Source of the DNA: Microbacterium sp. A20
GTDB taxonomy: Bacteria > Actinomycetota > Actinomycetes > Actinomycetales > Microbacteriaceae
Length of the DNA: 40,051 nucleotides
Reading direction: 5' to 3'
Assembly (NCBI RefSeq): GCF_004794515.1
Contig: NZ_SSDF01000087.1
Location: 1-40,051 of the forward strand
Positions within the stretch are counted from its first letter, which is position 1. The number at the start of each line of letters is the position of its first letter. Shown in pieces: positions 1-8,331 of the stretch. The notes beneath the pieces were generated by a model that saw only the letters and a program-made list of their open reading frames with translations, was not told the origin of the DNA and did not search any database. A program made the position numbers and the translations under genes.

Positions 1-30
1 CCCACGCTCCCCTCCCACCCTCCTCCGCGC

Positions 31-118
31 TCCGGTCGCAGTTCGTGCCGGATTCTTCCCGGTCAGGCGGCACCAACTGCGACCGGAGCAGCAGCAGGCG
101 GCACCAACTGCGACCGGA
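31..118. repeat. Hairpin repeat, copy 1 (extra right arm)
   Basis: Left arm TCCGGTCGCAGTT at 31-43 pairs with right arm AACTGCGACCGGA at 75-87, and a second right arm follows at 106-118. Inner bases extend the stem (GTGCCG with CGGCAC). The same arms recur at 16661-16801, 17850-17908, 32676-32734 and 39992-40050. The copy lies upstream of the operon promoter at 191. No T-tract follows, so it is not an obvious terminator. A pyrimidine-rich stretch (1-30) precedes the left arm. Confidence 0.9.
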
Positions 119-190
119 GGGCCAACTCCGACACCGCGGCGCGCCGCGCGCAGATGCGCGCAGTAGATCGCGCGCGAGCGCAAGCCCCTC

Positions 191-219
191 TGGACGCAAC
201 CTGTCATAACAGGTACTGT
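191..219 (+). promoter_or_regulatory. Predicted promoter of the five-gene operon
   Basis: A -35-like TGGACG (191-196) and a -10-like TACTGT (214-219) are separated by 17 nt. Operator 1 fills the spacer and operator 2 covers the expected start site. This geometry suits repression by a GntR protein. The boxes are read by eye only. Confidence 0.5.
198..215. promoter_or_regulatory. GntR-type operator 1
   Basis: The site reads AACCTGT-CATA-ACAGGTA, arms of seven bases around a 4-nt centre with one mismatch. It begins 23 nt before an almost identical site. The same motif recurs at 20379-20396, beside the kinase operon that carries a HutC-type GntR gene, so that regulator is the likely ligand. The assignment of regulator to site is inferred. 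Confidence 0.75.
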
Positions 220-220
220 G

Positions 221-238
221 AACCTGTCATTACAGGTT
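221..238. promoter_or_regulatory. GntR-type operator 2
   Basis: The site reads AACCTGT-CATT-ACAGGTT, a perfect pair of 7-bp arms around a 4-nt centre and the best copy of this motif in the window. It lies just downstream of the predicted -10 box and 36 nt before the first start codon, as expected for a repressor site. Confidence 0.8.
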
Positions 239-273
239 GCGCAGCGCCGCAGCATCCGTTACGAGGAGCACCG

Positions 274-849
274 ATGCCCGAGTTCCACACCCCGCCGATC
301 TCTCCGATGGCGATCGCGTTCGACGCCGAGAAGCTGACGCTCTCGCCCGAAGGACCGACCCTCACCCGGCGGATGTCCGACCTCGAAGGACTTTTCCTCG
401 ACGCGGATGCCTGGGCCGCAGCATCCGTCGGCGAGAACCCGGTGGTCTACACGGTCGTCAGCTCCCCCGTGCCCGAGGCCGACCGCGAACTGCCGCAGTC
501 GATCACCACGATCATGCCCGGCGACACCGCCGGCGAGCTCTGGATGACGAAGGGCCACCAGCATCCGAACCATCAGGGCGAGATCTACCTGGCGCTCAAG
601 GGCCGGGGCGGACTGCTCATGTTCGACGGCGAACGCACCGAGTGGCTCGACATGCTGCCCGGCGCGATCGGCTACATCCCGCCCGGTTGGGCGCACCGCT
701 CGGTCAACGTCGGCGACGAGCCCTACGCCTTCCTCGCGGTCTACCCGGGAGGGGCCGGGCACGACTACGGATGGGTGCTGGAGCACGGCATGGGTTCGCG
801 CGCCTACCGCGCGACCTCCGGCGTCGACCTGCGTCCCTACGCGGAATAG
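274..849 (+). CDS. Cupin-type glucose-6-phosphate isomerase
   Basis: A 191-residue protein of the archaeal-type phosphoglucose isomerase family, a metal-dependent cupin that interconverts aldose and ketose 6-phosphates. The signature GHQHPNHQGEIYLALKGRG is present. Likely metal ligands are His95, His97, Glu103 and His141. The ATG at 274 is chosen because GAGGAG lies just upstream and because an earlier in-frame ATG (154) would place the two operators inside the gene. It is the first gene of an operon with the kinase at 859. The fold is clear, but the true substrate could be another sugar phosphate, since central metabolism normally uses the larger Pgi enzyme. The family call is solid; the substrate is inferred. 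Confidence 0.85.
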   Translation: MPEFHTPPISPMAIAFDAEKLTLSPEGPTLTRRMSDLEGLFLDADAWAAASVGENPVVYTVVSSPVPEADRELPQSITTIMPGDTAGELWMTKGHQHPNHQGEIYLALKGRGGLLMFDGERTEWLDMLPGAIGYIPPGWAHRSVNVGDEPYAFLAVYPGGAGHDYGWVLEHGMGSRAYRATSGVDLRPYAE

Positions 850-858
850 GCTCCGGCC

Positions 859-2349
859 ATGATCATCGCGCACGACCTGGGCACCACCGGGAACAAGGCG
901 TCGCTGCACCACGACGACGGCCGTCTGATCGCCTCGGTCACGGTCCCCTACCCCGCGCACTTCGCCGCGGGTGGCGTCGCCGAGCAGAATCCCGTCGACT
1001 GGTGGGACGCCGTCGTCGCGGCCACACGCGATCTGATCGCCCGCACCGGCACGGCTCCGACCGACGTCGCCGGACTCGTGGTGAGCGGTCAGATGATGGG
1101 CGCCGTCCTGCTCGATGGCGACGGCGAACCGGCACGCCCCGCGATCATCTGGGCCGACACCCGGTCCGGTGCGCAGCAGCGCGAGCTCGAGACCGCGATC
1201 GGCGCCGAGCGCGCCTACGGCATCCTGGGGCACCGGCTCAACCCCACGTACTCCGTCGAGAAGATCATGTGGGTGCGCGACAACGAGCCGGACACCTGGG
1301 CGCGCGTGCGACGCGTGTGCGTCGCGAAGGACTTCATCGTGCTGCGCCTCACCGGGCGCCTCGCGACCGATCGCTCCGACGCATCCGGCACGAACGCCTA
1401 TGACCAGGCGACCGGCACGTGGTCGGCGGAGGTCCTGCAGGCCGCGCGCCTCGACCCCGCACTGTTCCCCGAGATCCTGGAATCCACACAGATCGCCGGC
1501 ACGCTGACGGATGCCGCCGCCGAGGCACTCGGCCTGCCGGCGCGCGTCCGCGTGGTGATGGGAGGAGGCGACGGTCCGATGGCCGCCGTCGGCTCCGGCA
1601 TCGTCGCACCGGAGGATGGCGCCTACGTGTGCCTGGGCACATCGTCGTGGATCTCGTTCGCCGCCGACGCCCCGCTGCACGACTCCGCGATGCGCACCTT
1701 CACGTTCGACAACGTCGTGCCCGGATCGTTCGTGCCCACTGCCACCATGCAGGCGGGCGGAGCCTCGGTGCAGTGGATCGCCGAGGCGCTCTCCCCCGAC
1801 CCCGCACACCCCGAGACCCCACGTCTGACGGCCGAGGCCTCCGCCGCCGTCGACACCGACGACCTCTACTTCCTCCCCTACCTCCTCGGCGAGCGCTCTC
1901 CGATGTGGGATCCGGATGCCCGGGGCGCGTTCGTCGGCCTCGCCCGCCACCACGGCAGGTCGCACCTCGTGCGGGCCGTGCTCGAGGGCACCGCGTTCAA
2001 CCTGCTCAGCTGCATCCAGGCGTTCCGCGAAGCCGGTGCCACGATCGACCGCATCGACGCGGTCGGCGGCGGAGCCCAGAGCGATGTGTACCTCTCGGTG
2101 CTCGCGGACGTGTGGGGCGTGCCCGTGCGCCGCCGGACGATCGTCGAAGAGGCGAACAGTCTCGGCGCCGCCGTCACCGCCGCGGTCGGGCTCGGTCTCA
2201 CCGACTTCTCGGCCGCGCGTGCTCTGAGCGAGGTCACGGCCGAGTTCACCCCGGATGCCGCCCGTCACGCCGTCTATGCCGACCGGCACACCCGCTTCGT
2301 CGACGCGTACACGGCGCTCGCTCCGTGGTTCGCCGGACGGCCGCGCTGA
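859..2349 (+). CDS. FGGY-family carbohydrate kinase (xylulokinase-like)
   Basis: A 496-residue cytoplasmic sugar kinase. The N-terminal phosphate-binding loop DLGTTGNKASL, the substrate-domain motif SGQMMGAVLLDGDG, the GGGDGPMAAVGSG segment with the probable catalytic base (Asp about residue 237) and the C-terminal GGGAQSDVYLSVLADV motif are all in place. Length is normal for xylulokinase-like members. It starts 9 nt after the isomerase and its stop overlaps the next ATG by one base, so translation is coupled. FGGY kinases act on ketoses, polyols and sugar acids, and sequence alone does not settle which. No xylose isomerase, FucI or FucA lies nearby, so xylulokinase or fuculokinase would be over-specific names. 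Confidence 0.85.
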   Translation: MIIAHDLGTTGNKASLHHDDGRLIASVTVPYPAHFAAGGVAEQNPVDWWDAVVAATRDLIARTGTAPTDVAGLVVSGQMMGAVLLDGDGEPARPAIIWADTRSGAQQRELETAIGAERAYGILGHRLNPTYSVEKIMWVRDNEPDTWARVRRVCVAKDFIVLRLTGRLATDRSDASGTNAYDQATGTWSAEVLQAARLDPALFPEILESTQIAGTLTDAAAEALGLPARVRVVMGGGDGPMAAVGSGIVAPEDGAYVCLGTSSWISFAADAPLHDSAMRTFTFDNVVPGSFVPTATMQAGGASVQWIAEALSPDPAHPETPRLTAEASAAVDTDDLYFLPYLLGERSPMWDPDARGAFVGLARHHGRSHLVRAVLEGTAFNLLSCIQAFREAGATIDRIDAVGGGAQSDVYLSVLADVWGVPVRRRTIVEEANSLGAAVTAAVGLGLTDFSAARALSEVTAEFTPDAARHAVYADRHTRFVDAYTALAPWFAGRPR

Positions 2350-3314
2350 TGAGCGTCATCCTCGTCACCAGCCGCTCGTTCTCGGACGGCGACCTCGACC
2401 TCGTCGAACGCGCGGCTCAGGCCGGGCACCGCATCCTCCGGGGACCCGCGCACCACGACCTCGACGAGCTGCGGTCGCTGCTGCACGGTGCCGATGCCTG
2501 GATCGCGGGCACCGGAGCCGTCACGGATGCGCACTTCGCCGCGGCTCCGAAGCTCAAGGTGCTCGCCCGCTACGGCGTAGGCACTGAATCAGTCGACCTC
2601 GCGGCCGCGCGAGAGCGCGGCATCCCGGTGACCAACACCCCCGGCGCCAACGCCGATGCGGTCGCCGATCATGCCGTCGGGCTCATGCTCGCCGCACTCC
2701 GCTTCGTGCCCGACGGCGACCGCCGCGTGCGCGTCGGCGATTGGAGCGTGCGTCGCGGGCGGGAGCTCGGCGCCGCGACCGTCGGCATCGTCGGCTTCGG
2801 GCGCATCGGACAGGGGGTCGCCGCACGGTTGAGCGGCTTCGGGTCGCGCGTGCTGGCGGCCGATCCGTTCCTTCCCGACGAGGTCGTGCGGGCTCGCGGT
2901 GCGGAACCCGTCTCGATCGATGACCTGTTCCGCGCCGCCGACGTCATCACGCTGCACGCTCCGGGTGGGCAACGTCTCGTCGACGCCGACCGTCTCGCCG
3001 GCATGCGACCGGGAACCGTACTGGTCAACACCGCCCGCGGCGACCTGATCGACGAGGCCGCCGTGGCGCAGGCGCTGCACGACGGCACTCTCGCCGGTTA
3101 CGCCGCCGACACCCTCGACGGTGATACGGCTGCCCACGACGGTCCGTTGCTCGCCCCGGAACTCGCCGACCGCGTGATCGTGACACCGCACCTCGGCGCC
3201 CAGACCACCCAGGCGGTCGACAACATGGGTTCCCTCTCGCTCGCCGATGTCATCGCGATCCTCGCAGGTGCCGAGCCCACCCACCCCGTCCCCGTCCCCG
3301 AGGAGACCCGATGA
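2349..3314 (+). CDS. D-isomer-specific 2-hydroxyacid dehydrogenase
   Basis: A 321-residue NAD(P)-dependent dehydrogenase related to phosphoglycerate dehydrogenase. The Rossmann motif VGIVGFGRIGQGVA, the catalytic arginine in VNTARGDLID and the catalytic histidine in VTPHLGAQT are visible. The region that normally carries the conserved acid (family pattern DVFEEEP) reads DTLDGDTAAHDGPLL, with no glutamate in the usual place, which may shift substrate or rate. Its ATG shares one base with the kinase stop, and its own end overlaps the next gene by ATGA. In this operon it probably oxidises or reduces a sugar-acid intermediate; it is unlikely to be the serine-pathway enzyme because it lacks the long C-terminal regulatory domains. 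Confidence 0.85.
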   Translation: MSVILVTSRSFSDGDLDLVERAAQAGHRILRGPAHHDLDELRSLLHGADAWIAGTGAVTDAHFAAAPKLKVLARYGVGTESVDLAAARERGIPVTNTPGANADAVADHAVGLMLAALRFVPDGDRRVRVGDWSVRRGRELGAATVGIVGFGRIGQGVAARLSGFGSRVLAADPFLPDEVVRARGAEPVSIDDLFRAADVITLHAPGGQRLVDADRLAGMRPGTVLVNTARGDLIDEAAVAQALHDGTLAGYAADTLDGDTAAHDGPLLAPELADRVIVTPHLGAQTTQAVDNMGSLSLADVIAILAGAEPTHPVPVPEETR

Positions 3315-4267
3315 CCACCGCCGACGCCGTCAGCATCGCGCCCGCCACGGCATCCGCCGACTACATGGGCTTCGTCGGTGTGACCACCGCGTCGTCGTCG
3401 ATCATGAAGGTCTTCCCGCTCTGGGCCGACATCCTGGGCCTTCCGACCCGCACCCTGGTCGGCCACGACCTGCCGATGGATGCCGATTCCGCGCAGTACC
3501 GCGCGATGGTGGAGCAGATCCGTGACGACCCGCATCACCGCGGGGCCCTCGTGACCACGCACAAGATGAACGTGTACGCCGCGGCCGCCGACCTCTTCGA
3601 CGAGCTCGACCCGTTCGCGGTGTCGTGCTCCGAGATCTCCAGCATCTCGAAGCGCGGTCCGATCCTGTCGGGGCGGGCCAAAGACCCGATCACGGTCGAC
3701 CTTGCGCTGAACGAGTTCCTTCCCGCCGACCACTTCACCCGTACCGGAGCCGAGGTCGTGATCCTCGGGGCCGGCGGCTCGGGCACCGCGCTGAGCTGGG
3801 CCCTGGCCGAACGCGACGACGCCCCGGCGAAGATCACGGTCACCGCCCGCACGCAGGACAAGCTCGACCACCTGCGCGAGGTGCACCGCCAGCACGGCAC
3901 CCGCGAGGGGCTGATCGAGTACGTCGTGACCGCATCTCCCGCAGACGCCGATGCGCTGGTGTCCGCAGCCCCCGCCGGTTCCGTGATCGCCAACGCGACC
4001 GGGCTCGGCAAGGACCGGCCCGGCTCACCCCTGAGCGATGCGGTGGTCTTCCCACAGGGCGGGTACGCGTGGGAGTTCAACTACCGCGGCTCGCTCGAGT
4101 TCCTCCACCAGGCCGAGGCGCAGGCATCCGCACGTGGGCTGCACGTTGTCGACGGCTGGCGCTACTTCATCCACGGCTGGTCGCAGGTGGTGGCCGACGT
4201 GTTCGAGCTCGACCTGACCCCCGAGGTGGTCGAGCGACTCGCCGAGGCCGCGGAGTCGGTGCGCTGA
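3311..4267 (+). CDS. Shikimate/quinate dehydrogenase-like protein
   Basis: A 318-residue protein of the shikimate dehydrogenase superfamily. The N-terminal catalytic-domain motif appears as GALVTTHKMNVY, keeping the lysine of the usual PHK motif but changing the proline to threonine. The nucleotide-binding loop is VVILGAGGSGTALS, and the C-terminal segment GWRYFIHGWSQVVADVF aligns with the family's closing helix. It overlaps the upstream gene by 4 nt (ATGA), and the next gene starts within its stop. Its place in a sugar operon without any aro gene suggests oxidation of a cyclic or lactone-forming polyol or sugar rather than aromatic biosynthesis. That role is inferred. Confidence 0.75.
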   Translation: MTTADAVSIAPATASADYMGFVGVTTASSSIMKVFPLWADILGLPTRTLVGHDLPMDADSAQYRAMVEQIRDDPHHRGALVTTHKMNVYAAAADLFDELDPFAVSCSEISSISKRGPILSGRAKDPITVDLALNEFLPADHFTRTGAEVVILGAGGSGTALSWALAERDDAPAKITVTARTQDKLDHLREVHRQHGTREGLIEYVVTASPADADALVSAAPAGSVIANATGLGKDRPGSPLSDAVVFPQGGYAWEFNYRGSLEFLHQAEAQASARGLHVVDGWRYFIHGWSQVVADVFELDLTPEVVERLAEAAESVR

Positions 4268-5238
4268 TGCCCGCCGTCGTCCGCACCGTGCTCGGCGACA
4301 TCGACCCTGCGCTCCTCGGGCGGGTGAACTACCACGAGCACCTGTTCCAGGTGTCGCCGCTGCTGCCGGGCGATGAGCTCGACGACGAGAAGGCCTCAGG
4401 GGAGGAAGCGGCTCTGCTGCAGGCGAGCGGATTCGAGACGATGGTGGATGCCACGCCGTTCGGCCTCGCGCGCGCCCCGGGAGCGCTCGCCCGGATCAGC
4501 GCCTCGACCGGGCTCCGCATCGTCGCGACGACCGGACGGCACCGTGAGGCCCATTACGGCGCCGACCATCCGATGCAGGCGTGGACCGCCGATCGGCTGG
4601 CCGCGCTGTTCATCGCCGACATCACGCGCGGGATGCCCGCCGACGACGCGGAGATCTTCGAAGCACCGGAGGTGCCCCTGGCCGCAGCGCCCGATGGCGG
4701 CCCGGTGCGCGCAGGGATGCTCAAGGGCGGCGCCGACTACTGGCGCATCAGCCCGTTCGAGCGCACCACCCTGCTCGCCGTCGCCGAGGCGCACCGCGTG
4801 ACGGGCGCTCCGGTCATGGTGCATCTGGAGTTCGGCACCGCGGCCCACGAGGTGCTCGACCTGCTCGCGTCCGAGGGCGTGGCAGCCGACCGTGTCGTGC
4901 TCGCGCATGCCGATCGCGACCCCGACCCCGGCCTGCACGCGTCCCTGGCCGAACGCGGGGCTCACCTCGGCTACGACGGCTTCGCTCGTCCGCGCACCCG
5001 CTCCGATGCGGAGCTGCTCGCCCTGACGGTCGCGGTGGTCGAGCGCGGCGCCGGTCATCGGGTCGTGCTCGGCGGCGACGTCGCCCGGCGCTCGCGGTAC
5101 ATCGCCTACGGCGGCATGCCCGGACTCGCCTACCTCGGCGACCGCTACCTCCCCCGCCTCCGCGCGGCCGTGGGCGACGAGGCCGTGCACCGGATGCTCG
5201 TGACCACACCGGCCCAGCTGCTGGCCCTCGCGCCCTGA
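4267..5238 (+). CDS. Phosphotriesterase-family hydrolase, probable sugar lactonase
   Basis: A 323-residue amidohydrolase-fold protein with the metal ligands of the phosphotriesterase family: HEH (His23, His25), the bridging lysine in AGMLKGG (Lys153), His186 (MVHLEFG), His214 (LAHADRDPDP) and Asp271 (LGGDVARR). Members from sugar operons are known to open sugar-acid lactones or phospho-lactones. Directly downstream of a dehydrogenase, a lactonase role fits well. The ATG shares one base with the previous stop, and this is the last gene of the operon. No organophosphate function is implied. Confidence 0.8.
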   Translation: MPAVVRTVLGDIDPALLGRVNYHEHLFQVSPLLPGDELDDEKASGEEAALLQASGFETMVDATPFGLARAPGALARISASTGLRIVATTGRHREAHYGADHPMQAWTADRLAALFIADITRGMPADDAEIFEAPEVPLAAAPDGGPVRAGMLKGGADYWRISPFERTTLLAVAEAHRVTGAPVMVHLEFGTAAHEVLDLLASEGVAADRVVLAHADRDPDPGLHASLAERGAHLGYDGFARPRTRSDAELLALTVAVVERGAGHRVVLGGDVARRSRYIAYGGMPGLAYLGDRYLPRLRAAVGDEAVHRMLVTTPAQLLALAP

Positions 5239-5292
5239 TCAGGTTCGTCGCAGCTCACCTTCCTCCTCTGCCGCCTCCGACGACCACGCCAT

Positions 5293-5874
5293 TCAGCGAT
5301 CGAGCCGGGGATCCCGCAAAGATGCCATCGCCTCGACGAGGCTTTCGTGGATGTACTCGAGCTCGGGCGAGGTGAAGCTCGACCAGTCCTCTTCGGCGGC
5401 ACCGTGATCGTCCGCCTCTTCACCGTCCCCAGAGCCACTCCACGAGGCGGCGTCCGCTCCGTCGGCATCCCACACCTGCTCCTGCGGAACATGGGCGTAG
5501 ACCCACCAGAGGTTTCCCGAAGGATCGGCGAAGCGCGAGAACGTGTCTCCGAAGAAGTCCGTCGGCCTCGTCACGATACGGGCGCCGAGTCCGACGGCTC
5601 GTGCGAGCGTTCCCTCGACGTCGTCGACGTACACCTGGATGAATCCCGGGGTGAAGGGCCAGTCGGGCTTTCGGTCGGCGACGGTGATGACGGAATCGCC
5701 GATGCGCAGCTCGGAGTGCAGGATCAGGCCGTCGGTGTCGACGGTGCGGGCCTCGGGGACGTCGGTCGCCTCGAAGACCTCGATCACGAAGTCGATGATG
5801 CGGGCGGCGTCATCGGTCATGAGGAAGGGGTTGACGGTGTTCGATCCGGCAGGGAGGGCGGGTGTGCTGCTCAT
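5293..5874 (-). CDS. VOC-family (glyoxalase/PhnB-like) protein
   Basis: A 193-residue protein with a vicinal-oxygen-chelate domain at about residues 12-130. It shows the tandem beta-alpha-beta pattern and the typical DTFSRFADPSGNLWWVYAHV ending. The C-terminal 60 residues are acidic and low in complexity. The start at 5874 follows an AAAGGA ribosome site. Such proteins may be dioxygenase-like, resistance or glyoxalase-like, and the substrate cannot be told. The gene converges on the sugar operon and looks independent of it. Confidence 0.75.
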   Translation of the reverse strand: MSSTPALPAGSNTVNPFLMTDDAARIIDFVIEVFEATDVPEARTVDTDGLILHSELRIGDSVITVADRKPDWPFTPGFIQVYVDDVEGTLARAVGLGARIVTRPTDFFGDTFSRFADPSGNLWWVYAHVPQEQVWDADGADAASWSGSGDGEEADDHGAAEEDWSSFTSPELEYIHESLVEAMASLRDPRLDR

Positions 5875-6092
5875 GGTGGGTGTCCTTTCGTCGAGATCAC
5901 TCTGACAGCCGCCCCGGACAGATCCTGACCTCGATTCCCGGACTCGATCGTCGAACTCCGACCACCGGCCCGTGCACCCGTCGGGAGAAAGCACACATGT
6001 CGGGCGAATCGCCGGGGCTCCTTCCTGCATCCGGGAGTCCTCCCGACATCCGTCCCCGAACGCCTCCCCTCACGGCGCTCCCGGACGCGAAG

Positions 6093-6123
6093 AAGCCCCC
6101 CACCCGACGGTGAGGGGCTTTTT
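6093..6123. terminator. Intrinsic terminator
   Basis: AAGCCCC-C-CACC pairs with GGTG-A-GGGGCTT around a 4-nt loop, followed on the + strand by a run of five T. It lies 15 nt beyond the stop of the ABC binding-protein gene. On the minus strand the trailing CTTCTT is a weaker U-tract, so it can end the ABC operon and may work in both directions. Confidence 0.75.
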
Positions 6124-6137
6124 CGTTCAGCGGGGTG

Positions 6138-7139
6138 TCACTCGTAGAGCACCGCGGCGATCTTCTCGTCCTCGATGTTGCTCTTGTCGTACCAGTACGA
6201 ACCGGTGTCGTAGAACTCCTCGACGTCGTCGCCGTTGGCCGCGTCGTACGCGGCCTGGACGACCTGCTCGCCGATGCCGATCGGGTCCTGCGTGATCGCG
6301 CCGGCCATGGTGCCGTCCTTGATGGCGTTGATCTGCGCGGCACCGGAGTCGAAGCCGACGATGGTGATCTTGCCCTTCTCCAGGCCCAACTCGTTGACGG
6401 CGTTCACGACGCCGATCGCGGAGCCCTCGTTGGTGCCGTAGATGCCCTTGAGGTCGGGGTGGGCGGCGATGATCGTCTTGGCGATGTCGGCCGACTTCAG
6501 GTGGTCGCCGTCGCCGTACTGGATGTCGACGATCTCGATGTCGGGGTAGTCCGCCTCGATCTTCTCGACGAAGCCGTCACGACGCTCGACTCCGGTCGAG
6601 TTGATCTGCGAGTGGCCCACGATGGCGACCTCGCCCTCGCCGCCGATCAGGTCGGCCATGTGCTCGGCGGCCAGCGCACCGGCGACCTTGCTGTCGGTGG
6701 CTGCGAGGCTCAGGCCCACGTCGCCGTTGCAGGGTGCGTCGAAGTACACGACGGGGATGTCCTTCGACTTCGCCTGCTCGAGCGGAGCGACGCACGCCTC
6801 GGGGTCGAGTGCGGCGTAGGCGATGGCATCCGGGTTCTTGTCGATCGCGGCGGTCAGCATCTCGAGCTGCTGTGCGATCTCGGTCTCGGCGGCGGGGCCG
6901 TCGAAGGTGATCGTCACCCCGAGCTCCTCGGCCTTCTGCTCGGCGCCCTTCTTGACGGCCTGCCAGAACTGATGCTGGAAGCCCTTCGAGACGAGGGCGA
7001 TGTACATCTCGCCGTCGCCGCTGCCGGTGTCGCCGCCGGAGCCCTCCTCGATCACGTCACCGCCGCCGGCACAGCCGGCGAACACCAGCGCGGATGCGGC
7101 CACGAGGGCCGCGAATGCGGTCTTCTTCCCGAATTTCAT
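6138..7139 (-). CDS. Ribose-type ABC transporter substrate-binding lipoprotein
   Basis: A 333-residue periplasmic-binding-protein (RbsB-like) lipoprotein. A signal peptide ends in the lipobox VFAGC (Cys23), and a Gly/Asp-rich linker precedes the sugar-binding fold beginning at MYIALVSKGFQHQFW. The segment IYGTNEGSAIGVVNAV is typical of the hinge region. The ATG at 7139 follows GGAG. It is the last gene of the importer operon, 157 nt after the permease; that gap contains a small inverted repeat (GCGGA/TCCGC, 7224-7237) that could stabilise the mRNA. It captures a sugar outside the cell; the ligand is not readable from sequence, and context allows L-fucose or the substrate of the GntR regulon. 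Confidence 0.88.
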   Translation of the reverse strand: MKFGKKTAFAALVAASALVFAGCAGGGDVIEEGSGGDTGSGDGEMYIALVSKGFQHQFWQAVKKGAEQKAEELGVTITFDGPAAETEIAQQLEMLTAAIDKNPDAIAYAALDPEACVAPLEQAKSKDIPVVYFDAPCNGDVGLSLAATDSKVAGALAAEHMADLIGGEGEVAIVGHSQINSTGVERRDGFVEKIEADYPDIEIVDIQYGDGDHLKSADIAKTIIAAHPDLKGIYGTNEGSAIGVVNAVNELGLEKGKITIVGFDSGAAQINAIKDGTMAGAITQDPIGIGEQVVQAAYDAANGDDVEEFYDTGSYWYDKSNIEDEKIAAVLYE

Positions 7140-7296
7140 GAGAACTCCATTGTTTGAATACGAGTCGGATGGTTCTGTGTGGTGCCGGCCAGGCCGACGT
7201 GATGGGACATTCCTGGTGCCTGTGCGGATCGCTCCGCGGTTCCGGACGGGTCCGGGTGGGACGGCAGCGGGCACGGGTTTCGCCGCCGCCCTGGTC

Positions 7297-8331
7297 TCAG
7301 GTGCGCTGCCGGTTGCGCAGCGAATCAAGGAAGACGGCGAGCAGGACGACGACGCCGACGACGATGTTCTGCCACTCGGGTTGGATCGACATGATCCGCA
7401 GGCCGTTGACGAGGACGCTCATGATCAGCGCGCCGATCACGGTGCCGAGGATCGAACCGCGTCCACCGAGCAGCGATGTGCCGCCGATGATCACGGCCGC
7501 GATGGCCTGCAGCTCGTACCCGGTGCCGATCTGCGGCTGGGCGGAGTCGAGACGGGCCGCGATGACGATGCCCGCGATGCCGGTGAAGGCGCCGGCGAAC
7601 ATGTAGATGAGGATCGTCCAGCGGCGGGTGTTCACTCCGGAGAGGCGGGTGGCCTCCTCGTTCGATCCGATCGCGAAGGTGTAGCGGCCGAGGAGGGTCT
7701 TCGACAGCACGAGCCAGGCGACGATCGCGAGGGCGGCGGTGATGAGCACGGCGTTCGGGATGCCGGGGATGATCACGCCGAGGGCGATCTTCTTGAAGTC
7801 GGGAGCCGAGGTCGAGAAGTAGATCGGCGCGACGTTCGAGATCACGAGGGCGAGGCCGCCGGCGATCATCATCATGGCCAGCGTCGCGATGAACGGAGGC
7901 AGCCGCAGGAACGTGATGTTGACGCCGTTGATCAGCCCCATCAACACGCCGGTCGCGATACCGCCGATCACCCCGAGCCAGACCGGGAGGCCGAGGTTGG
8001 TGACGATGACGCCGGTCATCACGGCGCACAGCGCCATGCCCGTCCCGATCGACAGGTCGATCCCGCCGGTGATGATGACGAACGTGGTGCCGAGGGCGAG
8101 GATGCCGATGACGGCGGTCGACAGCAGCACGGTGGCGATGTTGCTGAAGGTGAAGAAGTTCGGGCTGGCGATCGAGAAGAAGATGACCAGCACGATGAGT
8201 GTGCCGAACGCGAGCGACTGCTGGAACTGCCGCTTCAGGAATGCGCCGACATCCCTCTTGTCCGTGTTCTCGTTCACGGCGGTCTGGATGATCGTCGTCG
8301 TCGACGATCCGGGCTGCTGCGGGGTGCTCAT
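7297..8331 (-). CDS. Ribose-type ABC transporter permease
   Basis: A 344-residue membrane protein of the RbsC/BPD_transp_2 family with about ten hydrophobic segments. The conserved block FVIITGGIDLSIGTGMALC and the late block ELQAIAAVIIGGTSLLGGRG are present. A soluble N-terminus of about 40 residues precedes the first segment. The ATG shares one base with the stop of the ATPase gene, so the two are coupled. It forms the membrane channel of the importer, probably as a homodimer, since there is only one permease gene. Confidence 0.9.
   Translation of the reverse strand: MSTPQQPGSSTTTIIQTAVNENTDKRDVGAFLKRQFQQSLAFGTLIVLVIFFSIASPNFFTFSNIATVLLSTAVIGILALGTTFVIITGGIDLSIGTGMALCAVMTGVIVTNLGLPVWLGVIGGIATGVLMGLINGVNITFLRLPPFIATLAMMMIAGGLALVISNVAPIYFSTSAPDFKKIALGVIIPGIPNAVLITAALAIVAWLVLSKTLLGRYTFAIGSNEEATRLSGVNTRRWTILIYMFAGAFTGIAGIVIAARLDSAQPQIGTGYELQAIAAVIIGGTSLLGGRGSILGTVIGALIMSVLVNGLRIMSIQPEWQNIVVGVVVLLAVFLDSLRNRQRT

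Noticed and set aside
259..2289. Very long minus-strand open frame opposite the isomerase and kinase genes
   Set aside because: It is a mirror frame of well-recognised genes in high-GC DNA. It is rich in Arg, Gly, Asp and His and has no domain or ribosome site.
859..2349. FGGY kinase as L-fuculokinase of a phosphorylating fucose pathway
   Set aside because: No L-fucose isomerase or fuculose-phosphate aldolase is present, the fucose genes form a complete non-phosphorylating set, and the kinase lies in a differently regulated operon.
274..5238. Sulfoquinovose (sulfo-transaldolase) pathway, suggested by a small transaldolase plus an isomerase and kinases
   Set aside because: No sulfoquinovosidase, sulfolactaldehyde enzyme or sulfonate exporter sits in the regulon. 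The isomerase matches the phosphoglucose isomerase cupin family, and the TauE gene is 33 kb away under different control.
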